The notes below the pieces were generated by a model that saw nothing but the letters and a program-made list of their open reading frames with translations, did no database searches and had not been told where the DNA came from. DNA of 64,000 nucleotides from Mesorhizobium australicum (GTDB lineage: Bacteria > Pseudomonadota > Alphaproteobacteria > Rhizobiales > Rhizobiaceae), in NCBI RefSeq assembly GCF_900177325.1, contig NZ_FXBL01000004.1:2852001-2916000 (forward strand), read 5' to 3'. Shown piece after piece: positions 25,883-34,752 of this stretch (position 1 is the stretch's first letter; every line of letters starts with the position of its first letter). The translations under genes were made by a program, and so were the position numbers.

Positions 25883-26776
25883 ATGCGACGCGACATCGAA
25901 TTCAGGACTGAGGACGGCGTGACCCTGCGGGGCTGGCACTACAAGGCGAAGGGAGTGGATGGGCCGGCGCCGACCGTTGTCATGGCGCACGGCTTCACCG
26001 CGACGCGCGAAATCTACCTCGACAGCTTCGCCGAGGTGTTTTCGGCGGCGGGGCTTGGCGTCATCGTCTACGATCACCGCAACTTCGGCGTCAGCGACGG
26101 CAGCCCGCGCGGCCATGCCGATCCCTGGGCGCAGATCAACGGCTATCGCGACGCGATCACCTGGGCGCAGACCCAGAGCGATGTCGACCCGAATCGGATC
26201 GGCGTGTGGGGATCGAGCTATGCCGGCGGGCATGTGCTTGTCGTCGCCGCCCTCGACCGGCGGGTGAAGTGCGTCGTTTCGCAGGTGCCGCTGACCTGGG
26301 GCTTCGAAACGGCCCGGCGGCTGATCCGCGGCGACCATTGGGCCGGGCTGCGCGCCGCCTTCGACGGCGACCGCGCCGCACGCGCCCGCGGCGAGGCGGG
26401 TGCGATGATGCCGGTGACGGCGCCCGAGGGGCAACCCTGCGCGCTGCCGACGGCCGACACCTACGAGTTCTTCATCCGCTTCGCGGAGGAGCACGAGACC
26501 AACTGGAAGAACGAGGTGACGCTGCACTCGATCGAGATGTTCACCGAATACGAGCCCGCAACCTACATCGCCCGCATCGCGCCGACCCCGCTGATGGTCG
26601 TCGTCGCGTCGGGAGACCATCTGACGCCCTTCGACATGACCGCGCGGGCCTATGAGCAGGCGCTGGAACCGAAGAAGCTGGTCGTGCTGCCGGGCGGGCA
26701 TTTCGAGGCCTATACGGGCGAGCCGTTCAAGATCTCGTCGGCCGCGCAGCGCGACTGGTTCAAGCAGAATCTGTGA
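25883..26776 (+). CDS. Alpha/beta hydrolase
   Basis: A 297-residue cytoplasmic hydrolase. The N-terminal beta-hairpin (I-E-F-R-T-E-D-G-V-T-L-R-G-W) and oxyanion H-G-F precede the nucleophile elbow G-S-S112-Y-A, with the acid probably Asp in A-S-G-D-H-L-T and the base His in G-G-H-F-E-A-Y near the end. The open frame extends to 25016, but the ATG at 25883 follows GGGAGGACACT and is the natural domain start. The family (esterases, peptidases, dienelactone-like hydrolases) is too broad to name a substrate. It lacks a signal peptide. The divergent AraC gene suggests inducible expression. The stop is close to a 9-bp hairpin shared with the convergent dehydrogenase gene. Confidence 0.85.
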   Translation: MRRDIEFRTEDGVTLRGWHYKAKGVDGPAPTVVMAHGFTATREIYLDSFAEVFSAAGLGVIVYDHRNFGVSDGSPRGHADPWAQINGYRDAITWAQTQSDVDPNRIGVWGSSYAGGHVLVVAALDRRVKCVVSQVPLTWGFETARRLIRGDHWAGLRAAFDGDRAARARGEAGAMMPVTAPEGQPCALPTADTYEFFIRFAEEHETNWKNEVTLHSIEMFTEYEPATYIARIAPTPLMVVVASGDHLTPFDMTARAYEQALEPKKLVVLPGGHFEAYTGEPFKISSAAQRDWFKQNL

Positions 26777-26790
26777 GAGGAGAGGCCCGG

Positions 26791-26815
26791 GCGGGTGAGC
26801 TACATTCTCACCCGC
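26791..26815. terminator. Hairpin between convergent genes, possible bidirectional terminator
   Basis: GCGGGTGAG at 26791-26799 and CTCACCCGC at 26807-26815 form a perfect 9-bp stem with a 7-base loop between the hydrolase stop and the end of the FAD-GcvT gene, overlapping the latter's last codons. No T tract follows on either strand, so termination efficiency is uncertain. Confidence 0.35.
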
Positions 26816-29250
26816 TCTGCCTTGGGATCATAGAGCGGCCTGAGCGACGCTTCCGCCGCGAAGCGCTCGCCGGCGATTTCGATCTCGTAGGACGAGGCGA
26901 GGACGTCCGCCTCGCTCTCGCCGGCGCAGGGGACATAGCCCATGCCGATCGCGCCACCGAGGAAATGGCCGTAACTTCCCGACGTGACGGTGCCGACGAT
27001 TTTGCCGTCGCGCACCAGCGCCTCGTTGTGGAAGAGGAGAGGGGCGGGATCCTTTAGGCGAAACTGGACCAAGCGGCGGTTCAATCCGGCCTCCTTTTTC
27101 CGCAGCACCGCGTCGCGGCCTAGGAAATCGCCTTTCGCCGTTTTCACCGCGAAGCCGAGGCCCGCCTCCAGCACGTGGTCTTCGTCGGTGATGTCGTGGC
27201 CGAAATGGCGGAAGGCCTTTTCGATGCGGCAGGAATCGAGCGCGTGCAGGCCGCAGAGCTTCAGCCCCAGATCCGCGCCGGCTTCTTCGATCGCCTCGAA
27301 GACGTGGGCCGCCTGGTCTGTCGAGACGTAGAGCTCCCAGCCGAGCTCGCCGACATAGGTGACGCGGTGGGCGCGGGCGAGGCCCATGCCGATCTCGATC
27401 TCCTGCCAGGTGCCGAAGGGATTTGTTCCGTTTGAGAAGTCGTTCGGGCTTATCTTCGTGATCAGGTCACGCGACTTTGGCCCCATGAGACACAGGACGC
27501 TCTCGCCCGCGGTGACGTCCGTGACGACGGCAAAGTCGTCGCCGACATGTTTTCTGAGCCAGGCGAGGTCGCGCTGCAGCGTCGCGCCGGGGACGACGAG
27601 GAAGAAGGCCGTCTCCGACAGCCTCGACACCGTTAAGTCGCTCTCGATGCCGCCCTTCGCATTCAGCATCTGGGTGTAGACGATCTTTCCCGGCGCCACG
27701 TCCATGTCGTTGGCGCAGACGCGCTGCAGGAAGGACAGCGCATCTCGACCCTCGACACGAATTTTGCCGAAGGAGGTCATGTCGAACAGGCCGACGCCGG
27801 TGCGCACCGCCATGTGCTCGTCGCGGCTGTTGTCGAACCAGTTCTGCCGCTTCCAGGAGTAGCGGTATTCGCGCTCCTGGCCGGGCTTCGCGAACCAGTT
27901 GGCGCGCTCCCAGCCGGCGACCTCGCCAAACACCGCGCCGCGCGCCTTCAAGTGTTCGTGCAGAGGGGAGCGGCGAATGCCACGGGCGGAGGCCATCTGG
28001 CGGTAGGGGAAATGGTCGGCGTAAAGCAGGCCGAGCGTTTCGGTGACGCGGTTGCGCAGGTAGGTCCGGCTCTTCTGGAACGGCTGCATCCGGCGGATAT
28101 CTACCTCCCATAGGTCGAACGGCGCCTCGCCGTCGTTGATCCACTGCGCCAGCGCCATACCGGCGCCGCCGGACGAGACGATGCCGATCGAATTGTAACC
28201 CGCCGCGACCCAGTAGCCGCCAAGCTCCGGCGCCTCGCCGAGGTAGTAGCGGTCGTCGGGGGTAAAGCTCTCGGGACCGTTGAAGAAGGTGTGGATGCCG
28301 GCCGTCTCCAGCATCGGCATGCGGTTGACGCCCATGTCGAGGATCGGGGCGAAATGGTCCATATCCTCAGGCAACTGGTCGAAACAGAAGTCGTCGCGGA
28401 TGCGCTGGCCGGCCGGCGGCCACGGCTTTGCAACCGGCTCGAAGGCGCCGAGCATCATCTTGCCGGCGTCCTCCTTGTAGTAGGCACACTCGTCGGGGAC
28501 CCGCAGCACCGGCAGGCGGGTGAGTCCAGGGATCGGTTCCGTCACGAGATAAAAATGCTCGCAGGCGTGGAGCGGGACTGAGACGCCATTCTGGGCGCCG
28601 AGGTCGCGCGCCCACATGCCGGCGCAGTTGATCACGATGTCGGCCTCGATTGTGCCGTGTTCCTCGCCCTTCGTCCACGAAACGCCGGACACGTGGCCGT
28701 TCTTGGCGTGGACCTTGGTAACTTTGGTATTCTCCGAAATCAGTGCGCCGCGCTGGCGGGCGCCCTTGGCCAGCGCCATCGCGATGTTGGCAGGGTCGCA
28801 CTGCCCATCCAGCGGCAGGTGCACCGCGCCGATGACGTCAGAGACGTTGAGATGCGGGTACATCTCCTTGACCTCGGCAGGCGAAATCTCGCGCACGTCG
28901 ACGTCGAAGGCGCGTGCCACCGTCGCCTGCCGGTAGAGCTCGTGCTTGCGCTCCTCGGTCAGCGCCACCGAGATCGAGCCGACCTGGCGCATGCCGGTGG
29001 CGACACCCGTCTCGGCCTCCAGCCTGACGTAGAGGTCGGCGGAGTATTTCGCGAGCCGGGTCATGTTCTGCGAGCCGCGCAACTGGCCGATCAGGCCTGC
29101 GGCATGCCAGGTGGTGCCGGAGGTCAGTTGCTTGCGCTCAAGAAGCACCACGTCGGTCCAGCCGAGTTTCGTCAGGTGGTACGCGACCGAGCAGCCGGAG
29201 ACGCCGCCGCCGATGATCACCGCGCGGGCTTTTGCGGGGAGAGCGGTCAT
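26800..29250 (-). CDS. FAD-dependent dehydrogenase fused to GcvT (dimethylglycine/sarcosine dehydrogenase family)
   Basis: An 816-residue two-part enzyme. The N-terminal DAO-type FAD domain has G14-G-G16-V-S-G19 and the S-G-T-T-W-H49-A-A-G motif, whose His carries covalent FAD in dimethylglycine dehydrogenase. From about residue 430 a GcvT/folate-binding domain follows (A-V-R-T-G-V-G-L-F-D-M-T-S-F-G-K ... G-E-L-G-W-E-L-Y-V-S), ending in the GcvT C-terminal barrel. Such enzymes oxidise an N-methyl group and pass the formaldehyde to tetrahydrofolate. Candidate substrates are dimethylglycine, sarcosine or a related N-methyl amino acid. It is the last gene of a coupled operon: its ATG overlaps the stop of the DUF2867 gene (29247-29250). 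Its N-terminus lines up residue for residue with the 817-aa enzyme encoded upstream. Confidence 0.88.
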   Translation of the reverse strand: MTALPAKARAVIIGGGVSGCSVAYHLTKLGWTDVVLLERKQLTSGTTWHAAGLIGQLRGSQNMTRLAKYSADLYVRLEAETGVATGMRQVGSISVALTEERKHELYRQATVARAFDVDVREISPAEVKEMYPHLNVSDVIGAVHLPLDGQCDPANIAMALAKGARQRGALISENTKVTKVHAKNGHVSGVSWTKGEEHGTIEADIVINCAGMWARDLGAQNGVSVPLHACEHFYLVTEPIPGLTRLPVLRVPDECAYYKEDAGKMMLGAFEPVAKPWPPAGQRIRDDFCFDQLPEDMDHFAPILDMGVNRMPMLETAGIHTFFNGPESFTPDDRYYLGEAPELGGYWVAAGYNSIGIVSSGGAGMALAQWINDGEAPFDLWEVDIRRMQPFQKSRTYLRNRVTETLGLLYADHFPYRQMASARGIRRSPLHEHLKARGAVFGEVAGWERANWFAKPGQEREYRYSWKRQNWFDNSRDEHMAVRTGVGLFDMTSFGKIRVEGRDALSFLQRVCANDMDVAPGKIVYTQMLNAKGGIESDLTVSRLSETAFFLVVPGATLQRDLAWLRKHVGDDFAVVTDVTAGESVLCLMGPKSRDLITKISPNDFSNGTNPFGTWQEIEIGMGLARAHRVTYVGELGWELYVSTDQAAHVFEAIEEAGADLGLKLCGLHALDSCRIEKAFRHFGHDITDEDHVLEAGLGFAVKTAKGDFLGRDAVLRKKEAGLNRRLVQFRLKDPAPLLFHNEALVRDGKIVGTVTSGSYGHFLGGAIGMGYVPCAGESEADVLASSYEIEIAGERFAAEASLRPLYDPKAERVRM

Positions 29251-29696
29251 GCAAGCCCTTTCAGGGAATGGCGCAGGATCAGCTTGTGCGGAAGCAGGAC
29301 GGCGGCGAGATAGAGCCGGCCGGACCAGTGGTTGAACCAGATCCGGGTAGTGACAGCGGCGCGACCGCCCGAGAGCACGGTTTCGATCGTGAACGTGAGG
29401 TGCTTGTCGGCAAGGCCGACCTCAAGGCGGTCGGCGCTTTCGTGAACCACCGGAAGCGTCGCCATCAGGTCGCCGCCCTCCGCGCCTTCCGTGCGCAATC
29501 CGAACGGGGCGACGATGCGGTTGCGCAAGCGCAGCGCCACCCGAGCCCATGCCGGAAAGCCGTGGATCGCCTTCAGATAGGCGCTGCGTGCGTCTCGTAT
29601 CTCGGGATTGATTCTTGCCACGTGCCGGTCGCTCCAGTCCGGCGCGCGGTCAGGCCGTCTGAGTTGCGGACCGTTCATACGCACTGGCTCAGCCAT
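29247..29696 (-). CDS. DUF2867-family protein
   Basis: A 149-residue protein of the DUF2867 family, recognised from R-N-R-I-V-A-P-F-G-L-R-T and the C-terminal part W-F-N-H-W-S-G-R-L-Y-L-A-A-V-L-L-P-H-K-L-I. Its function is unknown. A hydrophobic helix near the end may touch the membrane. It starts at 29696, overlapping the aminotransferase stop by 8 bases, with GGGAGA upstream; a second ATG at 29678 would shorten it by six residues. Its stop overlaps the ATG of the following dehydrogenase gene. Placement inside a coupled catabolic operon suggests an accessory role in the same pathway. Confidence 0.75.
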   Translation of the reverse strand: MAEPVRMNGPQLRRPDRAPDWSDRHVARINPEIRDARSAYLKAIHGFPAWARVALRLRNRIVAPFGLRTEGAEGGDLMATLPVVHESADRLEVGLADKHLTFTIETVLSGGRAAVTTRIWFNHWSGRLYLAAVLLPHKLILRHSLKGLA

Positions 29697-30879
29697 GCCG
29701 CAGGGTCTCCCGGCCGTGACCGGCGATGTACCGCCGCAGGCGTCTGGCCGACTCGCGCAGGACATCTTCGGGTTGGCAGAGCGAGATGCGGATGCATCCG
29801 GCGGCGGCATCGCCGAAGGAGGAGCCGGGCATGACGGCGACCTTTTCGGCATCGAGCAGCCTCCAGGCGAAGGCCTCGTCGTCAGGTTCGACCGCGCGGA
29901 TGTCGAGCATGACGTACATGCCGCCTTCCGAGCCACGCACGGTGACGCCATTGATGCCGCGGATGGCGTCTAAAAACGCGAGGCGGCGCGTGTCGTAGAT
30001 GCGGGCGATTTCCTCGACGCCCCAATCGTTCTCCAGCGCCTCGATCGCTGCGCGCGACACGAAGTCGGGCAGGCCGTAGGTCGAGACGAGGTTGAGGCTG
30101 ATCAGCAGCGAGACGATCGGTTCAGGCCCGGTCAGCCAGCCGATGCGCCAGCCGGTCATGCCGTGGCTCTTGGACATCGAATTGATGACCAGCGTCCGCT
30201 CCGCCATTCCCGGCAGACTGCGCGGCGAGATGTGCTCGCCATGCGCGATGGTCCAGTAGACCTCGTCGGAAAGCAGCCAGAGATCGTGGCGGCGGCAGAT
30301 GTCGGCGATGGCTTCGCGGCTCTTGCGCGAATAGACCGCGCCCGTCGGGTTGTTCGGCGAGTTGATCAGCATCGCCCGCGTATTAGCCTGGACCGCCTTC
30401 TCGATTGCCGCGGGGTCGGGCTGGAAGCCGTCTTCGGCATGGGCCTCGACCACGGTGAAGCCGGCGCCGGCGGCGCGGAACGTGCCGGGATAGGTGGCAT
30501 AGTAGGGCGCAACGACGATGGCGTGCTGGCCCGGGTCGAGGGTCGCCTGCACGGCGGCGAAGAGTGCCGCCTGGCCGCCGGGGGTGGCGAGGATCTCGGC
30601 TGCGCTTGTCGCCACGCCGGTGCACCGTGCTGACAGCTTCGACATCGCCTCGCGAAGACGCGGCAGGCCAGGAAGCTGGGTATAGTGGTGATGGCCGGAG
30701 CGGACATATTTCACCGCCGCCTCGACCGTTTCCGACGGGGTGTCGAAATCGTGGTCGCCCACCGACAGCATGATGATGTCCTCGCCGGCCTGCTTTCTCG
30801 ACATGGCGTCGAAATGCACTTCCCAGCCGTCCTTGCCGGAGGGCGTGATGCCGGAAATGCGGGAGGAGGGGTGGGGCAT
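29689..30879 (-). CDS. PLP-dependent aminotransferase, class I/II
   Basis: A 396-residue fold-type I aminotransferase of the aspartate-aminotransferase superfamily. Visible features are the early Y-T-Q-L-P-G-L-P-x-L-R-E segment, N-S-P-N-N-P-T-G, S-D-E-V-Y and the PLP-binding Lys237 in S-M-S-K-S-H-G-M-T-G-W-R-I-G-W. The substrate is unclear. In an operon with two N-methyl-amine dehydrogenases it may handle the amino acid left after demethylation, or glyoxylate/pyruvate exchange (inference). It begins one base after the HAD gene stop and overlaps the next gene, so it is tightly coupled on both sides. Confidence 0.87.
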   Translation of the reverse strand: MPHPSSRISGITPSGKDGWEVHFDAMSRKQAGEDIIMLSVGDHDFDTPSETVEAAVKYVRSGHHHYTQLPGLPRLREAMSKLSARCTGVATSAAEILATPGGQAALFAAVQATLDPGQHAIVVAPYYATYPGTFRAAGAGFTVVEAHAEDGFQPDPAAIEKAVQANTRAMLINSPNNPTGAVYSRKSREAIADICRRHDLWLLSDEVYWTIAHGEHISPRSLPGMAERTLVINSMSKSHGMTGWRIGWLTGPEPIVSLLISLNLVSTYGLPDFVSRAAIEALENDWGVEEIARIYDTRRLAFLDAIRGINGVTVRGSEGGMYVMLDIRAVEPDDEAFAWRLLDAEKVAVMPGSSFGDAAAGCIRISLCQPEDVLRESARRLRRYIAGHGRETLRHG

Positions 30880-30880
30880 G

Positions 30881-31564
30881 TCAGGGGCGCGCGATCGTGG
30901 CGATGCCGGCCATGGTCAGCCGCCCCTGCGCGTCGAGGCGCGGCGAGACATGGCCGTAGCTGGCGATCGTGGGATGCCGGGTTTCCGGCGTATGCGCGTG
31001 CGTGGCGGTGACGACCACCACCCGCGCACCAGCGGCCTCGGCCGCCGCGATGCCGGCAGCGGCGTCCTCGAAGACCAGGCAGTCCTGCGGCTGCTGGCCC
31101 AGCCGTTCCGCCGCGAGCAGGAAGCAGTCGGGCGCGGGCTTGCCGTGGGCTACGTCCTCGCCACTGATCATCAGCGCAGGCACCGGCAGGCCGGCGGCCT
31201 CAAGCCGGCGCAGCGCGAGGCGGCGCGGCGCTGAGGTGACGATCGCCCAGCGATTGGCGGGGAGCGCGGTAAGGAATGCTTCCGCGCCGGCGATCGAGAC
31301 GACGCCCTCGACATCGTCGATTTCCGCCTGGGCAAGTGCAATCGCCTCGGCGGCCACATCCATTCCGGGGATGTTCAGCTGCCCGATCGTCTCTCGCGCA
31401 CGCCGGCCATGGATGGTCGGAAGGAAGGTTTCCACGTCGACGTCGTGCCTGCGCGCCCAGGCGGCCCAGACGCGCTCCGCGGCGGCGATGGAGTTGAGGA
31501 TCGTGCCGTCCATGTCGAACAAAAAGGCACCGAAGCTCTCGTCCGGGAAGGGCAGGTTCGTCAT
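30881..31564 (-). CDS. HAD-superfamily phosphatase (phosphoglycolate-phosphatase-like)
   Basis: A 227-residue HAD hydrolase of subclass IA. Motif I is Asp17-M-Asp19-G-T, followed by an alpha-helical cap domain (about 25-90), motif II T-S near 115 (I-V-T-S-A), motif III Lys in G-K-P-A-P-D, and motif IV E-D-A-A-A-G. The frame is open to 31594, but the ATG at 31564 overlaps the TGA of the upstream dehydrogenase gene as ATGA. Members dephosphorylate small sugar phosphates. The natural substrate cannot be read. The role in an N-methyl-amine operon is unclear and might be repair of a phosphorylated by-product. Confidence 0.85.
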   Translation of the reverse strand: MTNLPFPDESFGAFLFDMDGTILNSIAAAERVWAAWARRHDVDVETFLPTIHGRRARETIGQLNIPGMDVAAEAIALAQAEIDDVEGVVSIAGAEAFLTALPANRWAIVTSAPRRLALRRLEAAGLPVPALMISGEDVAHGKPAPDCFLLAAERLGQQPQDCLVFEDAAAGIAAAEAAGARVVVVTATHAHTPETRHPTIASYGHVSPRLDAQGRLTMAGIATIARP

Positions 31565-34014
31565 GCGCGCAATCTCTCGTTTGTCGGGTCCCAAAGGGGC
31601 TCGTCCTTCTGCACGATCGCCTGGAACCTGTCGCCGAATATCTCGACCTCGACCGCCGTGCCGGGCTCCGCGAGGTCGGCTCTGAGCATGCCCAGCGCCA
31701 GCGATTTGTCGACCCGGTGGCCCCAGCCTCCTGACAGCGTCTCGCCGACGATGGCGCCGTCATGCCAGAGCGTCGACATGTAAGGCGCGTCGCAGGGGCC
31801 GGGGTTCTCGATCACCAACGTGACGAAGCGCTTCGTCACGCCCCGTTGCTTCTCGTTCAGCAAGGCCGACTTGCCTTTGAAATTCGGTTTGTCCCACCTG
31901 ACGAAGCGTTCGAGCCCGCCCTGGAGGACTGAATAGTCGGTCGACAGGTCCTGCTTCCAGGCGCGGTAGCCCTTTTCGAGCCGGAGCGAATCGAGCGCGA
32001 ACATGCCAAAGGGTTTCAGGCCGTGTACCTGCCCGGCCTGCCAGACGGCGTCGAAGACGGCGGCGGTGTCCTCGACCTTGGTGTGCAGCTCCCAGCCGAG
32101 CTCGCCGGCGAAGGAGACGCGCACGAGCTGGAGCCAGCGGCCGGCGATCTGGCAGGACTGGTGGGTGAGCCAGGGTTTCGTCAGGTCTGCGTCGGTGACC
32201 TTCGAGAGGATGTCGCGTGTCCGGGGGCCGGTGAGGATCTGGCAGGTGAAATCCTCCGTCGCGTCTTTCAGAGCAATTTGAGTGCCTTCTGGCAGGTGGC
32301 TTGCAAGCCACTCAAAGTCGTGGAGCTGCGCCACGGCGGCGGTGATCAGGAAGAAGAAGTCTTCCGCCAGCGCCATGATCGACATTTCGGTGACGATGCG
32401 GCCCTTGTCGTCGGCGAAATAGCCGAGGCCTATGCGGCCGGGCTTCGGCACGACGCCGGTGATCAGGCCCGACAGCCATTCGCGCGCGCCTTCGCCCTGG
32501 ACACGGAAGCGCGAGAAGCCCGGCAGGTCGAGGATGCCGGCGGCGTCGCGAACGGCGAGGCATTCCTCGCGGATGCGCTTCTGCCATGGGCCGTCGCGGT
32601 TGAAGGTCTGCGTTGCTTGTTCGGACGTGTCGTCGCCGGGCTTGGCATACCAGGTGGCGCGCTCCCAGCCGTTGTAGGGCGCGAACTGGGCGCCGAGGGC
32701 GGCAATGCGGTCGTGAATCGGCGACAGCTTGCGGTTACGGCCGTCCGGCCAGGCGTGGCGGGGGAAGGAGATCGCGTATTCATGGCCGTAGACCTCCAGC
32801 CCCTTGGCGACGGCGTAGTCGGGGGCTGCGGCAAACTTGGTGAAGCGGCGCGGGTCGCAGGACCACATGTCCCATTCGGTCGCGCCTTCTGTCACCCATT
32901 CGGCCAGCACCTTTCCGGCGCCGCCGGCCTGAGCGATGCCGAAGGTGAAGACGCAGGCTTCGTAAGCATTGGGCACGCCGGGCATCAGGCCGATCAGCGG
33001 ATTGCCGTCGGGCGCATAGGGGATCGGGCCGTTGATGACCTTGGACAGGCCGGCCGTGCCGAGGATCGGCACGCGCGCGATGGCGTCGTTCAGGTACCAT
33101 TCCAGCCGCTCCAGATCGTCCGGGAAAAGCTGGAAGGAGAAGTCGTCCGGCATCCGGTCATCGGGCGTGGCCCAGTGGGCGCGGCAGTTGCGCTCGTAGG
33201 GGCCCAGATTCATGCCGCTCTTTTCCTGCCGCAGGTAGTAGGACGTGTCGACGTCGCGCAGCAGCGGCAGCTTGTGGCCGACCTCCTTGGTCCAGGCGGC
33301 GAGCTCGGGGATTTCCTCGAACAGGATGTATTGATGGCTCATCACCATCATCGGGATGTCGCGGCCGAACAGCTTTCCGACCTCGGCGGCGCGGTAGCCG
33401 GCGGCGTTGACGATCTTCTCGCAGCGGATGTCGCCCTTGGGCGTCGAGACGATCCATTCGTCGCCGTCGCGGCGGACAGCCGTCACCGGGCAGAAGCGCT
33501 CGATCCGGGCCCCCATATCGCGCGCGCCTTTGGCCAGCGCTTGGGTGAGCTGTGCGGGGTCGATGTCGCCGTCATTCGGATCGTAGAGCGCGCCCTCGAG
33601 GTCGTGCAGTTCGATAAAGGGATATTTTGACTTGATCTCGTTCGGACCGATCAGGTCGATCGCCATGCCCTGGTAGCGGCCCATGCCCTTGGCACGCTGG
33701 AACTCGCGCATCCGTTCCTTGCTGTGGGCGAGCCGGATCGAGCCGGTGACGTGATAATTCATCGGATAGCCGACGGCCTCAGCCAGCCCGCGATAAAGCT
33801 CGGCCGAGTAGCGCTGCATGTTCATCAGCGACCAGGACGACGAGAAGGTCGGCACGTTTCCGGCGGCGTGCCAGGTCGAACCGGAGGTCAGCTCATTCTT
33901 TTCCAGAAGCACGCAGTCGGTCCAGCCGGCTTTGGCGAGGTGATAGAGCGAAGACACGCCCACCGCGCCGCCGCCGATGATGACCACGCGGGCCTGGGTG
34001 GGAAAATCAGCCAA
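31561..34014 (-). CDS. FAD-dependent dehydrogenase fused to GcvT (second copy), TTG start
   Basis: An 817-residue paralogue of the enzyme at 26800, with the same order: FAD domain with G14-G-G16-A-V-G19 and S-G-S-T-W-H49-A-A-G, then a GcvT domain from about residue 440 (A-V-R-D-A-A-G-I-L-D-L-P-G-F-S) to the end. The frame extends to 34089, but a TTG at 34014 follows GAGGAGG with a 6-base gap and brings the flavin His to position 49, exactly as in the paralogue. That settles the start. Likely reaction: oxidative N-demethylation with transfer of C1 to tetrahydrofolate. The two copies differ widely in the middle, so probably in substrate. The gene follows the XRE regulator gene with an 11-base gap. 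Confidence 0.87.
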   Translation of the reverse strand: MADFPTQARVVIIGGGAVGVSSLYHLAKAGWTDCVLLEKNELTSGSTWHAAGNVPTFSSSWSLMNMQRYSAELYRGLAEAVGYPMNYHVTGSIRLAHSKERMREFQRAKGMGRYQGMAIDLIGPNEIKSKYPFIELHDLEGALYDPNDGDIDPAQLTQALAKGARDMGARIERFCPVTAVRRDGDEWIVSTPKGDIRCEKIVNAAGYRAAEVGKLFGRDIPMMVMSHQYILFEEIPELAAWTKEVGHKLPLLRDVDTSYYLRQEKSGMNLGPYERNCRAHWATPDDRMPDDFSFQLFPDDLERLEWYLNDAIARVPILGTAGLSKVINGPIPYAPDGNPLIGLMPGVPNAYEACVFTFGIAQAGGAGKVLAEWVTEGATEWDMWSCDPRRFTKFAAAPDYAVAKGLEVYGHEYAISFPRHAWPDGRNRKLSPIHDRIAALGAQFAPYNGWERATWYAKPGDDTSEQATQTFNRDGPWQKRIREECLAVRDAAGILDLPGFSRFRVQGEGAREWLSGLITGVVPKPGRIGLGYFADDKGRIVTEMSIMALAEDFFFLITAAVAQLHDFEWLASHLPEGTQIALKDATEDFTCQILTGPRTRDILSKVTDADLTKPWLTHQSCQIAGRWLQLVRVSFAGELGWELHTKVEDTAAVFDAVWQAGQVHGLKPFGMFALDSLRLEKGYRAWKQDLSTDYSVLQGGLERFVRWDKPNFKGKSALLNEKQRGVTKRFVTLVIENPGPCDAPYMSTLWHDGAIVGETLSGGWGHRVDKSLALGMLRADLAEPGTAVEVEIFGDRFQAIVQKDEPLWDPTNERLRA

Positions 34015-34020
34015 GACGAT

Positions 34021-34027
34021 CCTCCTC
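34021..34027 (-). promoter_or_regulatory. Ribosome-binding site deciding a TTG start
   Basis: Read on the minus strand this is GAGGAGG, six bases before TTG at 34014. It overlaps the stop codon of the XRE gene. No ATG in the frame has a comparable signal. Confidence 0.7.
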
Positions 34028-34622
34028 AATACACCGGCGGGCTTACCACCCAGATGACAACCGCGGGCGCCGTGCCCGGATTGCGCCATCGGAATGGCTT
34101 TTCGCGGAAGCGGAAGGAATCGCCCTCGCGCAGGGCGTGCCAGATGCCATCGATCTCGATCTCGAAGCGGCCCGACACCAGATAGCCGGCCTCCTCTGTG
34201 GCGCGCAGCGACGGCTTGTCGAGGGCGGCACCGGGCGCGAACTCCGAGCGCAGGATCTCGAAGCTGCCGCCGAGGTCGGGCGAGAGAAGCTCCTCGACCA
34301 GGCCGGTATCGGTCGAGCCCAGCCGGCGACGGCCGACCGCGCGCACGATGACCCCGCGCTCGGCCTCCGGCCCGTCGTCATTGGCGAAGAACAGGCTGAG
34401 CGGCACGCCGTAGACGGTGGCGAGTGCACGCAGATCGGCGATCGCGGGTGAAGAGATGCCGCGCTCGACCTGGCTGACCCAGCCGAGCGAGCGGCCGAGG
34501 CGGGCGGCGAGCTCCGCCAGCGTCATGCCGCGCGCCTTGCGCAGCGCCCTGAGGTCCGAGGCGAGATGCCTGATCCTCGGTGGCTCGGGAGGGCGTGAAA
34601 TATGGTTCATGATTTTCATCAT
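34026..34622 (-). CDS. XRE-family regulator with C-terminal cupin domain
   Basis: A 198-residue repressor-type protein. A helix-turn-helix of the XRE type occupies about residues 20-75 (L-R-A-L-R-K-A-R-G-M-T-L-A-E-L-A-A-R-L-G ... W-V-S-Q-V-E-R-G-I-S-S-P), and a small cupin sensor about 120-195 (E-E-A-G-Y-L-V-S-G-R-F-E-I-E-I-D-G). Such proteins (PuuR-like) often control amine or amino-acid catabolism. ATG codons at 34622, 34619 and 34610 are all possible starts. The first gene of the coupled operon running down to 26800, it probably regulates that operon and perhaps the divergent nitroreductase. A palindrome at 34632-34658 sits between the two. Confidence 0.85.
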   Translation of the reverse strand: MMKIMNHISRPPEPPRIRHLASDLRALRKARGMTLAELAARLGRSLGWVSQVERGISSPAIADLRALATVYGVPLSLFFANDDGPEAERGVIVRAVGRRRLGSTDTGLVEELLSPDLGGSFEILRSEFAPGAALDKPSLRATEEAGYLVSGRFEIEIDGIWHALREGDSFRFREKPFRWRNPGTAPAVVIWVVSPPVY

Positions 34623-34631
34623 CGCCGATGG

Positions 34632-34658
34632 AGTGAAAATATCAAGGAAGATTTCACT
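34632..34658. promoter_or_regulatory. Inverted repeat, likely XRE operator
   Basis: AGTGAAA at 34632-34638 and TTTCACT at 34652-34658 are exact inverted copies around a 13-base AT-rich centre. A weaker related pair, TGAAATAT at 34596-34603 and ATTTTCA at 34612-34618, overlaps the XRE start. Both lie in the region divergent between the XRE gene and the nitroreductase gene. Direct role inferred from position. Confidence 0.45.
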
Positions 34659-34752
34659 GCTGGCACAGGGGTTGCGGTCGGCTGTGGCCCATGCGAATTG
34701 CAGGGCGTTCGCCCGCCGGAGGCGGGCCGGAATCGAGTCGAAGGGCCACCCG

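Noticed and set aside
34417..34752. Upstream extension of the nitroreductase frame
   Set aside because: Overlaps the XRE gene in antisense and its operator region; the domain starts at 34753.
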